In this document: positions 1-7,884 of the stretch, piece after piece | Layout: each line of letters starts with the position of its first letter | How positions within the stretch are numbered: the stretch's first letter is position 1 | Source of the DNA: Paraburkholderia bryophila | GTDB taxonomy: Bacteria > Pseudomonadota > Gammaproteobacteria > Burkholderiales > Burkholderiaceae | DNA length: 64,000 nt | NCBI RefSeq assembly: GCF_003269035.1 | Contig: NZ_QLTK01000005.1 | Span: forward strand, 1-64,000 | Reading direction: 5' to 3' | The notes under the pieces: generated by a model | Database searches by the model: none | What the model was told of the DNA's origin: nothing | The model's input: only the letters and a program-made list of their open reading frames with translations | Made by a program: the position numbers and the translations under genes

Positions 1-2
1 AT

Positions 3-71
3 CTCACGCGAGTGCTGAGAATCCTGGGCTTTAAAAAGACAATGAAGGCGATGCGGCTGGTGGGTGCGTGA
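3..71 (+). CDS. C-terminal end of a gene entering from the left, possibly a DDE transposase
   Basis: An open frame runs in from the left edge and stops at TGA 69-71. Its last 22 residues include TRVLRILGF and MKAMRLVGA. This resembles the C-terminus of DDE insertion-sequence transposases, which often end in a Tyr/Thr-Arg-Val-Leu...Gly helix followed by a basic tail. Only the tail is visible, so the assignment rests on a short resemblance and could be wrong. I could not identify a terminal inverted repeat in the bases that follow. Confidence 0.35.
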   Translation, partial: LTRVLRILGFKKTMKAMRLVGA

Positions 72-293
72 GAACCCCTTTAGGCCCTGAAAAAAAGCCA
101 TAAACTCGTCTGGAACGCGTTGGAGAGGCTCGCAGTCTCGTCGTCCCATTGATGGCCGAAAAGGCAACCAAACGCACTGCGGCGGTCAGCAATCATGCGT
201 CGCATTGCAATCTCATCGGGTTTCCACACAGCCTGGGTCGAACTGGGACGTTCAAAACTGCTCGAACATCGCCCCCTCCTCCTCCCCGCCCCG
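72..293. other. non-coding stretch downstream of the sigma-factor gene
   Basis: About 220 bases lie between the left-edge gene end and the stop of the sigma-factor gene. The small open frames here overlap each other and have no ribosome binding site. I see no gene, no clear terminator and no repeat. Confidence 0.5.
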
Positions 294-911
294 TCAATAA
301 ACCCCACCCCCACCCCGCGCCCGACGCGGATCCGCCATACTCCGCAGCGACTCCAGCCCACGGCTAATCCAGCTCTTAACCGTACCGATCGGCGCATCCA
401 GCGTATGAGCGATTTCCGATTGCGATTGCCCACGAAAATAAGCGAGCGCGATCGCCTGCCGCTGCCCCGGCGTCAAGCGGCCGAGATAAACCGACAGCCG
501 TTCAGCATCCAGCGCAACCTGCTGCGATAAATCGCCATCACCGCTTGCGACGCGTTCATCGAGTTCCTCGACGTACACGCCCGCATACGGATTGCGCCGC
601 AGATAATCGAGCGCCTGGTTCTTCACGATGGTCGACATCCACGTCGACGGCGACGCTTTGTCTGGATCGTACGAACCGGCGAACCGCCAGATCTTGATGA
701 AGCCGTCCTGCACCACATCTTCCGCGGATTCGCTGGTACGCGTCACGCGCACCGCCAGTCCGAACAGCGACGGCGCCGACAACCGGTACAACGCCTCGAA
801 CGCCACTGCGTCGCGCCTGGCGATGCGCTTGAGGAGCGCCGCGAGATACACGCTCCGGTCGTCCAGTGCGGGCGCGCAAAGGCTCACCTCCGTCGAAGCA
901 TGCTGTGGCAT
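294..911 (-). CDS. ECF-type RNA polymerase sigma factor (sigma-70 family)
   Basis: This is a 205-residue extracytoplasmic-function sigma factor that would direct RNA polymerase to a small regulon. Region 2 is clear: a FEALYRLSAP segment, then EDVVQDGFIKIWR and a DYLRR end. Region 4 follows, with the helix-turn-helix around QRQAIALAYFRGQSQSEIAH and GTVKSWISRGL. The start at 911 (MPQHAS) was chosen because GGAGG lies just upstream. A longer open frame reaching 1190 overlaps the neighbour and lacks conservation. The MerR-family gene ends only 29 bases upstream on the same strand, so the two are probably co-transcribed. No separate anti-sigma gene is visible, and control probably runs through that regulator. 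Confidence 0.9.
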   Translation of the reverse strand: MPQHASTEVSLCAPALDDRSVYLAALLKRIARRDAVAFEALYRLSAPSLFGLAVRVTRTSESAEDVVQDGFIKIWRFAGSYDPDKASPSTWMSTIVKNQALDYLRRNPYAGVYVEELDERVASGDGDLSQQVALDAERLSVYLGRLTPGQRQAIALAYFRGQSQSEIAHTLDAPIGTVKSWISRGLESLRSMADPRRARGGGGVY

Positions 912-940
912 TCCCCCTCCTTCGGAACGGTGCGTGCCGG

Positions 941-1993
941 TTACGCCGTGGCGGCTGGCGGCAACGGCGTTTGCCGCGGCGACGGCGACTGCAGCGCCGG
1001 CGCGGCGAACCAGCCCTCTTCCCGCGCGACCCGTTCGAGCGCGGCCTCGATCATCGCGCACGCCCGGTTGCTGACGTCGCCGAGATAACGGTGCAACGCG
1101 GCGTCCTGCGCCGAGCGCGACGAGCAGGTGTCGCTGTAGCGTTCGAACGCCGACAGTTTCATGACCAGCTCCGCCAGATGACGCGGGCACTCGCAGGCAA
1201 TCGTCGACGAGCGCGCCGCGATCGCCTCCAGTTCGGCATCGTCATAGCGACGCCGCACGCGCGACCAGACGGCGTCATCGCCGGTGCGCTCCTGAATCCG
1301 CACGCGCTCGCAGAGGTCGCCCAGCATCTGGCGGAATTCCGTTCTGCCGTCGGCCTCGCGATACAGGCGCACGCCCGCCACGCGCAACAACTCCGCCGCC
1401 GGCCCGGTGCCGAAACCGTAGACCACCGCCATGGCCTTGGCCTGGTGCGCGTCGCCCAGCGCGATGATCTGCGCCGCGATGTCTTCCTGAAGTGAGTCAA
1501 CATTGACGAGCAATGCGTCGATCGACTCGCTTTTTCCAACGCTGTGCGCCGAGGCCTCGCCAAGGTCGGCGAAGGTGCTCAGTGCGTTCACGCCATAACG
1601 CCGCACATCCACGCCAGAACCTTGCAGACGCTGCGCTAGATTGCCGCCCACCAGCCCAAGCTTGATATCGACGGTGTCGGCGACGCCAAAGTCCGGCGGG
1701 CCGTCGCCTTCGCGTGCGTTGCGGGAGGCCAGAAACTGCAACTGCTCGCGATCGAGCCGCGCAATCGCGCCGATCGCGTGACCACGGCTCACCAGCATCT
1801 TGATCAAAGTGAGGCGCCGAACGTCGTCTTCGGTATAGAGCCGCTGTCCAGACGCGGTCTTGGCCGGACCGATCACGCCATAACGGCGCTCCCAAATCCG
1901 CAACGTCGTGACCGGCATTTTGGCCAGACGCGCCGCTTCGCCACTCTTGTACCCCTGTTGAATCGGAGATGGGTCGTCAATCATCGTCACCAT
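941..1993 (-). CDS. MerR-family regulator with a B12-binding-like middle domain
   Basis: This 350-residue protein opens with a MerR DNA-binding domain (about residues 14-85: SGEAARLAKMPVTTLRIWERR, then RLYTEDDVRRLTLIKML). The middle (about 105-205) has the alternating hydrophobic pattern of a cobalamin-binding Rossmann domain. The D-x-H-x-x-G cobalamin-ligating motif is absent, so it may sense another signal or protein. The C-terminal region has CPRHLAELVMKL...FERYSDTC, a helical extension seen in this regulator group. The start at 1993 has AGAGG five bases upstream. Related photo- or stress-responsive MerR proteins often sit next to ECF sigma and flavin oxidoreductase genes, as here. Light control is an inference only. 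Confidence 0.82.
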   Translation of the reverse strand: MVTMIDDPSPIQQGYKSGEAARLAKMPVTTLRIWERRYGVIGPAKTASGQRLYTEDDVRRLTLIKMLVSRGHAIGAIARLDREQLQFLASRNAREGDGPPDFGVADTVDIKLGLVGGNLAQRLQGSGVDVRRYGVNALSTFADLGEASAHSVGKSESIDALLVNVDSLQEDIAAQIIALGDAHQAKAMAVVYGFGTGPAAELLRVAGVRLYREADGRTEFRQMLGDLCERVRIQERTGDDAVWSRVRRRYDDAELEAIAARSSTIACECPRHLAELVMKLSAFERYSDTCSSRSAQDAALHRYLGDVSNRACAMIEAALERVAREEGWFAAPALQSPSPRQTPLPPAATA

Positions 1994-2238
1994 GAAACCC
2001 TCTTTAGGTCATCTTCGTGTCAATCATAGGCCAATTTGCGCTACATCGACACGGATTTCTGATTCAATTCCATTATTTGAAACGTATTTTTTGATGCACT
2101 ATGATTTTCACGTCAATCCCATGATCCGCCTCGAATCGCCGCCCCGCTCCACGCCCCGCCCGCCGCTCATAGCGCCCGGACGCACGCCGGCGTCTGGCGC
2201 CGAAGCCGGACCATCTACTCAGCCACGCAGGCCGCACC
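1994..2238. promoter_or_regulatory. divergent promoter region, MerR-sigma operon versus FAD oxidoreductase
   Basis: The 245-base divergent spacer has an AT-rich part at about 2030-2115 next to a GC-rich part at 2120-2235. Promoters for both directions must lie here. I do not see a convincing long palindrome of the classical MerR type, and I cannot place -35/-10 boxes with confidence. Confidence 0.45.
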
Positions 2239-3246
2239 GTGAATATTTCTGACTCTCGCCCCCATATCGCGGTCGTCGGCGCCGGCATTGCCGGCTTGTC
2301 ATGCGCCACGACGCTGCGCGCCGCCGGCTGCCGGCTGCGTCTGTTCGACCGCAGCCGCGGCCCAGCCGGACGCATGAGTGCGCGACGCGACGGCGACTGG
2401 CAGTGCGACCACGGCGCGCAATACTTCACCGCCCGCGACCGCGCGTTTCGCGCCGAAGTCGCGCGCTGGCAAAAGGCCGGCGCCGCGGCGGCGTGGCCCG
2501 CGCGCCTCGCCGTGCTGGACGCGCCGGACTCGACCGCCCATACCACCCAGATCGAGCGCTTCGTCGGCACGCCGCGCATGAGCGCGCCCGCGCGGCTGCT
2601 GGCCGAAACGCTGCCGCTCACCACCGATTGCACCATCGAGAAGGTCTTGTGCGAGCCGCGCGGCTGGCGTTTGTGGTCGGCGGAACACGGCGCGATAGAC
2701 GACCGCTTCGATGCGGTCGTGCTGGCGATGCCCGCCCCGCAAGTCGCACCGCTATTGCATACGCCCGCGCCCGAACTCGCCGTGATGGCCAGCAGCACGG
2801 TGATGCACGCGTGCTGGGCGCTGATGCTGCGCTTCGACGCGCCGCTGCCGCTGGGCTTCGACGCCGCTTTCGTCAATCACGGCCCGTTACGCTGGATGGC
2901 GCGCGACAGCAGCAAGCCCGGCCGCGGCGGTCCGGAAACGTGGCTTCTGCATGCGCGGGCGGAATGGAGCGAGGCTCACCTCGACACGCCGCCGGAGCAG
3001 GTTGCGGCGGCCATGCTGGCCGCGTTCGAGCAATGCGGCGGACGCAGCCCCGTCGCGTGGACCGCGCACCGCTGGCCTTACGCGGACGTGGCGCCCGACG
3101 GCGATCCCGCGCCGGGTTACGTCTGGCGCGAGGTGGACGGCTTGGGGTTGTGCGGCGACTGGCTCAACGGCGGACGCGTCGAAGGCGCGTGGTTGAGCGG
3201 GCGGGCGCTAGGGCACGAAATGCTACGGGCGCTGCAGTCGATTTAG
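2239..3246 (+). CDS. renalase-like NAD(P)/FAD-dependent oxidoreductase
   Basis: This 335-residue flavoprotein has an N-terminal dinucleotide-binding motif VVGAGIAGLSCATTL (residues 11-25), then LFDRSRGPAGRMSARR and a DHGAQYFTAR segment typical of the renalase/COG3380 family. The C-terminal VDGLGLCGDWLNGGRVEGAW is the FAD-contacting end. Family members are soluble amine/NAD(P)H oxidase-like proteins, many without a known substrate in bacteria. The start is GTG at 2239; no in-frame ATG precedes the FAD motif. It is transcribed away from the MerR-ECF operon, suggesting it is a target of that pair. Similar genes occur in light- or oxidative-stress regulons. Confidence 0.85.
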   Translation: MNISDSRPHIAVVGAGIAGLSCATTLRAAGCRLRLFDRSRGPAGRMSARRDGDWQCDHGAQYFTARDRAFRAEVARWQKAGAAAAWPARLAVLDAPDSTAHTTQIERFVGTPRMSAPARLLAETLPLTTDCTIEKVLCEPRGWRLWSAEHGAIDDRFDAVVLAMPAPQVAPLLHTPAPELAVMASSTVMHACWALMLRFDAPLPLGFDAAFVNHGPLRWMARDSSKPGRGGPETWLLHARAEWSEAHLDTPPEQVAAAMLAAFEQCGGRSPVAWTAHRWPYADVAPDGDPAPGYVWREVDGLGLCGDWLNGGRVEGAWLSGRALGHEMLRALQSI

Positions 3247-3281
3247 CCTGCGGGCGAAACGCGTGGACTCCATGAAATCAA

Positions 3282-3325
3282 TGGGCCGCTTGTTCCGGAT
3301 GACTCCATCCGGAACAAGCGGCCCA
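3282..3325. terminator. perfect 20-bp hairpin between convergent genes
   Basis: The arms 3282-3301 and 3306-3325 are exactly complementary over 20 bp, around a four-base loop. The hairpin sits between the stops of the FAD oxidoreductase (3246) and the convergent OYE gene (3370). It probably terminates both. There is no run of T on either side. Confidence 0.75.
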
Positions 3326-3369
3326 CGCTTACCGCCACTGCAGTCGCTCGATACGAGCCAACGGTCCGC

Positions 3370-4467
3370 TTACGCGACCTTGTAACGCTCGAGCCAATGC
3401 GCGTAAGGCGCCGGCAACGTCCACGACGGACGCTCGATCCCCAGCTTCTTCGCCGCGTGATACGGCCAGTGCGGATCGGCCAGATGCGCGCGGCCCACCA
3501 TCACCAGGTCGAGCTGGCCGTTTTCCACCGACCGGTTCGCCAGTTCCGGCGTATCGATACCCCATGCCGACGACACCGGGATATCCGCTTCGCGCCGCAC
3601 CCGCCCGGCGATCGGCGCGAGGAAGGCCGGCGCCCAAGGAATCGCCGCCGTCGGCGTCGAGAAACCGACGCTCACGCTCAGCATGTCCAGCCCTTCGCGC
3701 TTGAAGTTCCTGGCCAGTTCGATCGATTCCGCAAGGGTCTCCTCGTCGCGTCCGTCGTACTCGATCACGCCGAAACGCGCCGTCAACGGCAGATGTTCCG
3801 GCCATACCTTGCGCACTGCCGCCAGCGTTTCGAGCATGAAGCGGCTGCGGTTGTCGAGGCTGCCGCCGTACGCGTCGTCGCGCTGGTTGGAGTGCGTCGA
3901 AAAGAAGCTCTGGCCGAGGTAGCCGTGCGCGAAATGCAGTTCGAGCCATTCGAAGCCCGCGTCGAGCGCGCGTTTCGCGGCGGCGACGAAATCTTCGCGG
4001 ACCCGTGTGATGTCGTCGAGTGTCATGGCTTTGGGGACCTTCGGCAAACCGCCACCAAATGCAATCGCCGACGGCGCGATGGTCTGCCAGCCGCGCGGGT
4101 CGTTTTCAGCGATGTGGTCGTCGCCCTCCCACGGACGGTTGGCGCTGGCTTTGCGGCCCGCATGCGCGATCTGAATGCCCGGCACCGCGCCGGACGCCTT
4201 GATCGACGCAACCACCGGCGCGAACGCCTGCGCCTGCTCGTCGTTCCAGATGCCGGCGCAACCCGGCGTGATGCGGCCTTCCGGCGACACCGCCGTCGCC
4301 TCGACGATCACCAGCCCCGCGCCGCCGCGCGCCAGACCGGCGAGGTGCACGCGGTGCCAGTCGTTGATCAGGCCGTCTTCGGCGGTGTACTGGCACATCG
4401 GCGGAATGGCGATACGGTTACGCAGGGACACGTCCTTGAGCTTGTACGGCTGGAACAATGCGGACAT
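3370..4467 (-). CDS. NADH:flavin oxidoreductase, Old Yellow Enzyme family (YqjM class)
   Basis: This 365-residue FMN-dependent ene-reductase would reduce activated C=C bonds of enals, enones or nitro compounds with NAD(P)H. Family landmarks are visible: RNRIAIPPMCQY near the N-terminus, IQIAHAGRK with the substrate-binding His and Arg neighbourhood, and HFAHGYLGQSFFS followed by NQRDDAYGGS and NRSRF. The MCQY segment points to the thermophilic-like YqjM class. The ATG at 4467 was chosen because AAGGAG lies nine bases upstream; a TTG at 4476 would directly abut that site. The divergent ArsR gene and the palindrome between them indicate repressor control. Confidence 0.92.
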   Translation of the reverse strand: MSALFQPYKLKDVSLRNRIAIPPMCQYTAEDGLINDWHRVHLAGLARGGAGLVIVEATAVSPEGRITPGCAGIWNDEQAQAFAPVVASIKASGAVPGIQIAHAGRKASANRPWEGDDHIAENDPRGWQTIAPSAIAFGGGLPKVPKAMTLDDITRVREDFVAAAKRALDAGFEWLELHFAHGYLGQSFFSTHSNQRDDAYGGSLDNRSRFMLETLAAVRKVWPEHLPLTARFGVIEYDGRDEETLAESIELARNFKREGLDMLSVSVGFSTPTAAIPWAPAFLAPIAGRVRREADIPVSSAWGIDTPELANRSVENGQLDLVMVGRAHLADPHWPYHAAKKLGIERPSWTLPAPYAHWLERYKVA

Positions 4468-4504
4468 TCGGTTCAACTCCTTCTGGGATAAGCTTGTACG
4501 GTAG

Positions 4505-4520
4505 TTCGATAAACATCGAA
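4505..4520. promoter_or_regulatory. palindromic operator candidate TTCGAT-N4-ATCGAA
   Basis: A perfect 6-4-6 inverted repeat lies between the divergent OYE and ArsR genes, 37 bases from the OYE start and 24 from the ArsR start. Its symmetry and position fit a winged-helix ArsR-family repressor site controlling both genes. No experimental site is known to me for this protein. Confidence 0.6.
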
Positions 4521-4544
4521 TAACGAAGTATCTCAGAAACGTTT

Positions 4545-4904
4545 ATGATCTGCAGGATGCGTACATATAACCATCCCGCCGCCGAGGACTTCACGCTCGG
4601 GCGGCTTTTCCATGCGTTGAGCGATCCGGTGCGGCTGGAGATCGTGCGGCGGCTGGCGGCGGTCGACGAGGCCACCTGCGGCGATCTCGACGGCGGCCGG
4701 CCGAAATCGAGCGTGTCCCATCACTTCCGGATCCTGCGTGAGTCGGGGCTGGTGCGCACGCGCGTGGCGGGCACCGTGCATCAGAATTCGTTGCGGCGCG
4801 CCGAACTGGACACCCGGTTCCCCGGTTTGATGGAGGCGGTGCTCAGGCAGCTCGCCGCGGAGGATGCCGAGGTGAACGAGCCCTCGCTGAGCGAGCCGGC
4901 CTGA
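4545..4904 (+). CDS. ArsR-family winged-helix transcriptional regulator
   Basis: This 119-residue regulator contains the ArsR fold: LFHALSDPVRLEIVRRLA (about 20-37), a recognition helix around KSSVSHHFRILRESGL (about 54-69) and a wing RTRVAGTVHQNSL. The ELCVCDL-type metal-binding cysteine motif is not conserved. Only one Cys lies in the equivalent ATCGDL stretch, so metal sensing is unlikely. It probably senses an electrophile or quinone and represses the divergent ene-reductase. Two in-frame starts (4545 and 4557) exist and neither has a strong ribosome binding site, so the first is given. Confidence 0.85.
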   Translation: MICRMRTYNHPAAEDFTLGRLFHALSDPVRLEIVRRLAAVDEATCGDLDGGRPKSSVSHHFRILRESGLVRTRVAGTVHQNSLRRAELDTRFPGLMEAVLRQLAAEDAEVNEPSLSEPA

Positions 4905-4952
4905 ACAACGGACCGGAAACCGGCCGAATCGGCGGATGAGGCGCAGGCGGAT

Positions 4953-5321
4953 CTACTCGCGCCAGAGCCTGCGCATCAGTGCGAGCAAGGCGGTCGGCGC
5001 CGTGCCTTTTTGACAATAACCGTCGAAATTGTGGCGCGCTTTACCGGTTTCCTTGACGTGATCTTCATCGAGCGAGGTGAACGCGACGATGCCCAGACTC
5101 TGCGTCGGCAGATAGCTGCGCAGCGCGCTCGCGGTTTCGTAGCCGTCTCGCTCCGGCATCATGATGTCGAGTACCACGACGTCCGGCACCCAATCTTTCA
5201 CACAGCGCAGCGCCTCCGCGCAACCGTTGGCGGCGCGGGCTTCCACGCCTTCGTAGGAGAGGTAGGTGGCGAGCGCTTCGGCCGCGCCGACGTTGTCGTC
5301 GACAACCAGTACGCGCGGCAT
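4953..5321 (-). CDS. single-domain response regulator (CheY-like receiver)
   Basis: This 122-residue protein consists only of a receiver domain. The acidic pair is D8/D9, the phospho-acceptor is D52 in VVVLDIMMP, the switch Thr is T82 and the conserved Lys is K105 in CQKG. No DNA-binding or enzymatic output domain follows, so it acts by protein contact or as a phosphate sink. The open frame extends upstream to 5384, but homology begins at MPRVLVVDDN, so the start was set at 5321. No histidine kinase gene is nearby, so it is an orphan in this window. Confidence 0.85.
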   Translation of the reverse strand: MPRVLVVDDNVGAAEALATYLSYEGVEARAANGCAEALRCVKDWVPDVVVLDIMMPERDGYETASALRSYLPTQSLGIVAFTSLDEDHVKETGKARHNFDGYCQKGTAPTALLALMRRLWRE

Positions 5322-5494
5322 TTCGTGCAAGACCCGGATCTCGCGGGCGCTCCACCTTTGGCAGGTCGACGGGGTTCGGAACATGGCTGACCGCTTGCGG
5401 GAAAAACATCTGACGTGAGCAAGTTGCGTACCATACCCGCCATCCTCGTTTCCGCCCTTTTTAAACCGGACCTCGCTTCGAGATTTTCGCGCCC

Positions 5495-6394
5495 ATGAAT
5501 ACGCTCGCCAACCGGGATCATCAACTGCGCCTGTTCGTCGCCGTCGCGAAGGCGAATTCGTTGCGCGAAGCCGCCGAGATTCTCGGCCTTACGCAACCCG
5601 CGCTGAGCAAGCAGATTCGCGCGCTCGAAACGGCCCTGAACGAGACGCTGTTTCTGCGCCACGGCCGAGGCATGCAGTTGACGCCGGCCGGCGAGGCACT
5701 GTTTCTGAAACTCGAACCGCTGTTCAACTCGCTCGACGCCACCTTCGCGCACGCCGGTCAACCGGGCGAACAGCGCGGCACGTTGCGCATCGCGACCGTG
5801 CAAACGCTGGTCGCCTGGTTCATCCCCGAGTTGAGCCGTCAATTGCTCGCGCTCTACCCTGACCTGCTTCTTACGATTCATTGCGACAGTTCGGCCAACG
5901 TGGTGGAAAGCGTGGAGCGCGGCAAAGCGGATCTCGGCTTCGTCTACGAGACCGCCGTGGATGGTCCCGAGCTGGTCGCGGAACCCCTGTTCGAAGAACG
6001 GCTGGCGCTTTATACACGCGCCGGTCACGCGGCGGGCGCCGACGCGCCAGCCAATCTGGCCGGCTTGCCGCTGATTCTCCCGCCGCGGCCGTTCGCGCTG
6101 CGCCGCATGGTCGAGCGGGTGCTGGGGTGTAGCGTGCAGCCGTACGTCGAATGCGATTCGCTCGAATTGTGTCTGCGGCTCGTGTCGATCGGCGACGGCG
6201 TGACCGTGCTGCCCGACAGCCTGCCGCGCGATATGGTCGAGGATCGCGGCCTGCGCCGCATGCCGCTGCACGCCATCTCGCCACGCCGGCTCGTCGCCCT
6301 GTCGCGCCGCGCGCGCGGTGCGTCGCGCAGCTTCGACAGCGCGCTCGAGATCGCCATGCGCGCCGGCGCCCAAAGCGCGATAACTCCGGGTTAA
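5495..6394 (+). CDS. LysR-family transcriptional regulator
   Basis: This 299-residue regulator has the LysR helix-turn-helix at about residues 8-66 (LFVAVAKANSLREAAEILG, LTQPALSKQIRALE, HGRGMQLTPAGE) and a substrate-binding effector domain from about residue 90. It lies directly upstream of the transporter and aldolase genes in the same direction, 103 bases before the transporter start. It is a likely regulator of them. An inverted repeat over its stop codon could be its operator. Confidence 0.9.
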   Translation: MNTLANRDHQLRLFVAVAKANSLREAAEILGLTQPALSKQIRALETALNETLFLRHGRGMQLTPAGEALFLKLEPLFNSLDATFAHAGQPGEQRGTLRIATVQTLVAWFIPELSRQLLALYPDLLLTIHCDSSANVVESVERGKADLGFVYETAVDGPELVAEPLFEERLALYTRAGHAAGADAPANLAGLPLILPPRPFALRRMVERVLGCSVQPYVECDSLELCLRLVSIGDGVTVLPDSLPRDMVEDRGLRRMPLHAISPRRLVALSRRARGASRSFDSALEIAMRAGAQSAITPG

Positions 6395-6405
6395 TCCAGA
6401 GTTAT
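6380..6405. promoter_or_regulatory. inverted repeat ATAACTC-N12-GAGTTAT
   Basis: Two exact 7-base arms (6380-6386 and 6399-6405) lie over the LysR stop codon and ahead of the MFS gene. LysR-type sites are interrupted dyads of this general size, so it may be the operator for the transporter-aldolase unit. It could instead be a weak hairpin ending the LysR message. Confidence 0.4.
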
Positions 6406-6497
6406 TTCTGGGCGCATAGCTCAGGCCCTGCAAGGGACCAATACTGGCTTCAGTCCGGCAGCCACGCTGCCGATCACCGGATTCCGTCCCCTCTTGC

Positions 6498-7880
6498 ATG
6501 GAACCTACCGTGAACGATCCACTTTCCGCGCTCGACGGCCTCGCCGCCGCTGCACCGCGCCGCGCGCTGTCGCCCCGCTACAAGGCCGTCGCGTCGGCCA
6601 CTGCCGGTTCCATTATCGAAGGCTTCGATTTCATCGCGTACGGCACCGCGGCGGCGCTGGTGTTCAACCGGCAGTTCTTCCCCAATCTCGACCCCACCAG
6701 CGCGACGCTGGCGTCGTTCGGCGCATTCGCCACGGGTCTGTTCGCCCGGCCGCTCGGCGCCGTGCTGTTCGGCCACTTCGGCGACCGGCTCGGCCGCAAG
6801 TCGACGCTGATGTTGTCGCTCTTCCTGATGGGCTTTTCCACCATTGCGATCGGCCTGATCCCGAACTACGCGCAGATCGGTACCTGGTCCGCGGTACTGC
6901 TCGTCGTCTTGCGGATTCTGCAAGGCATCGCGCTCGGCGGCGAAATGGGCGGCGCTGTACTGATGGCGGTCGAACACGCGCCCGCGAGCCGCGCGGGTCT
7001 GTTCGGCAGCCTGCCGCAAATCGGACCGCCGATCGGTCTGCTGCTGTCGACGCTCGCCTTCAGTCTGCTGACCCGGCTGCCCGAGCCGGCCTTTCAAAGC
7101 TGGGGGTGGCGCGTGCCGTTTCTTGCCAGCGTCGTACTCGTGATGCTCGGCGCGTTTGTCCGGCGCAGTGTGGGCGAGACGCCGGTGTTCGAAAAAGCCG
7201 CGCGCGCCGGGCAACCCGCCGACGTGCCGCTCTGGCAACTGCTGACGCGGCACAAGAAAGCGTTGCTGCTGGCAATCGGCGCGAAGCTGCCCGAAGTCAC
7301 GCTTTACTACGTACTCACCGTGTTCCTCGTGTCGTATGCATCGACGCGGCTGGGATTCAGCCGCACCGCCGTGTTGCAGGTCGTCATGCTCGGCGCGGCG
7401 ATTCAGATCGCGACCTTGCCGCTGATCGGCTATTGCGCGGATCGAGTCGGCGTGCGGCGGTTTTACCTCGGCGGCGCAGTCGTCATGGCGTTGTGCGTCG
7501 TGCCGTTGTTGCGCTGGATCGATAGCGGCAGTCTCGTCGCGTTGCAGGTGGCCGTGGCAATCGCGCTCGGCCTGAACTATCCGCTGCTGTTCGGGCCGCA
7601 GTCGGCGCTGTTTGCCGCGCAGTTTCCCGTCGCAGTGCGCTTTTCGGGGATTTCCATCGGCATTCAGTTTGCCGCGGCCATTGGCGGCGGGCTGGCGCCG
7701 ATCGTGGCGACCGCGCTCGTCACGCGTTTCCACAGCCTGCAGCCGGTCGCGCTTTATGTCGGCGCGCTCGCGGCGCTGGCCGCGCTGTGCACGCGGCTGA
7801 TGAAAAACGTGCCTTCGGCGCAAACGCAGACGCCGACACCAATGCCGACGCCGATGTCGCTCAACTCGCAAGGAGAATGA
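6498..7880 (+). CDS. MFS transporter, metabolite:H+ symporter (MHS) type
   Basis: This 460-residue inner-membrane transporter has about 12 hydrophobic segments. The N-terminal GSIIEGFDFIAYGTAAALVF is the hallmark first helix of the metabolite:H+ symporter group, followed by FGDRLGRKSTLM between helices 2 and 3 and LGGEMGGAVLMAVEHAP. Such proteins import organic acids, betaines or sugar acids by proton symport. The gene ends four bases before the aldolase start, so both form an operon under the upstream LysR protein. The substrate cannot be read from the sequence. Confidence 0.88.
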   Translation: MEPTVNDPLSALDGLAAAAPRRALSPRYKAVASATAGSIIEGFDFIAYGTAAALVFNRQFFPNLDPTSATLASFGAFATGLFARPLGAVLFGHFGDRLGRKSTLMLSLFLMGFSTIAIGLIPNYAQIGTWSAVLLVVLRILQGIALGGEMGGAVLMAVEHAPASRAGLFGSLPQIGPPIGLLLSTLAFSLLTRLPEPAFQSWGWRVPFLASVVLVMLGAFVRRSVGETPVFEKAARAGQPADVPLWQLLTRHKKALLLAIGAKLPEVTLYYVLTVFLVSYASTRLGFSRTAVLQVVMLGAAIQIATLPLIGYCADRVGVRRFYLGGAVVMALCVVPLLRWIDSGSLVALQVAVAIALGLNYPLLFGPQSALFAAQFPVAVRFSGISIGIQFAAAIGGGLAPIVATALVTRFHSLQPVALYVGALAALAALCTRLMKNVPSAQTQTPTPMPTPMSLNSQGE

Positions 7881-7884
7881 ACTC

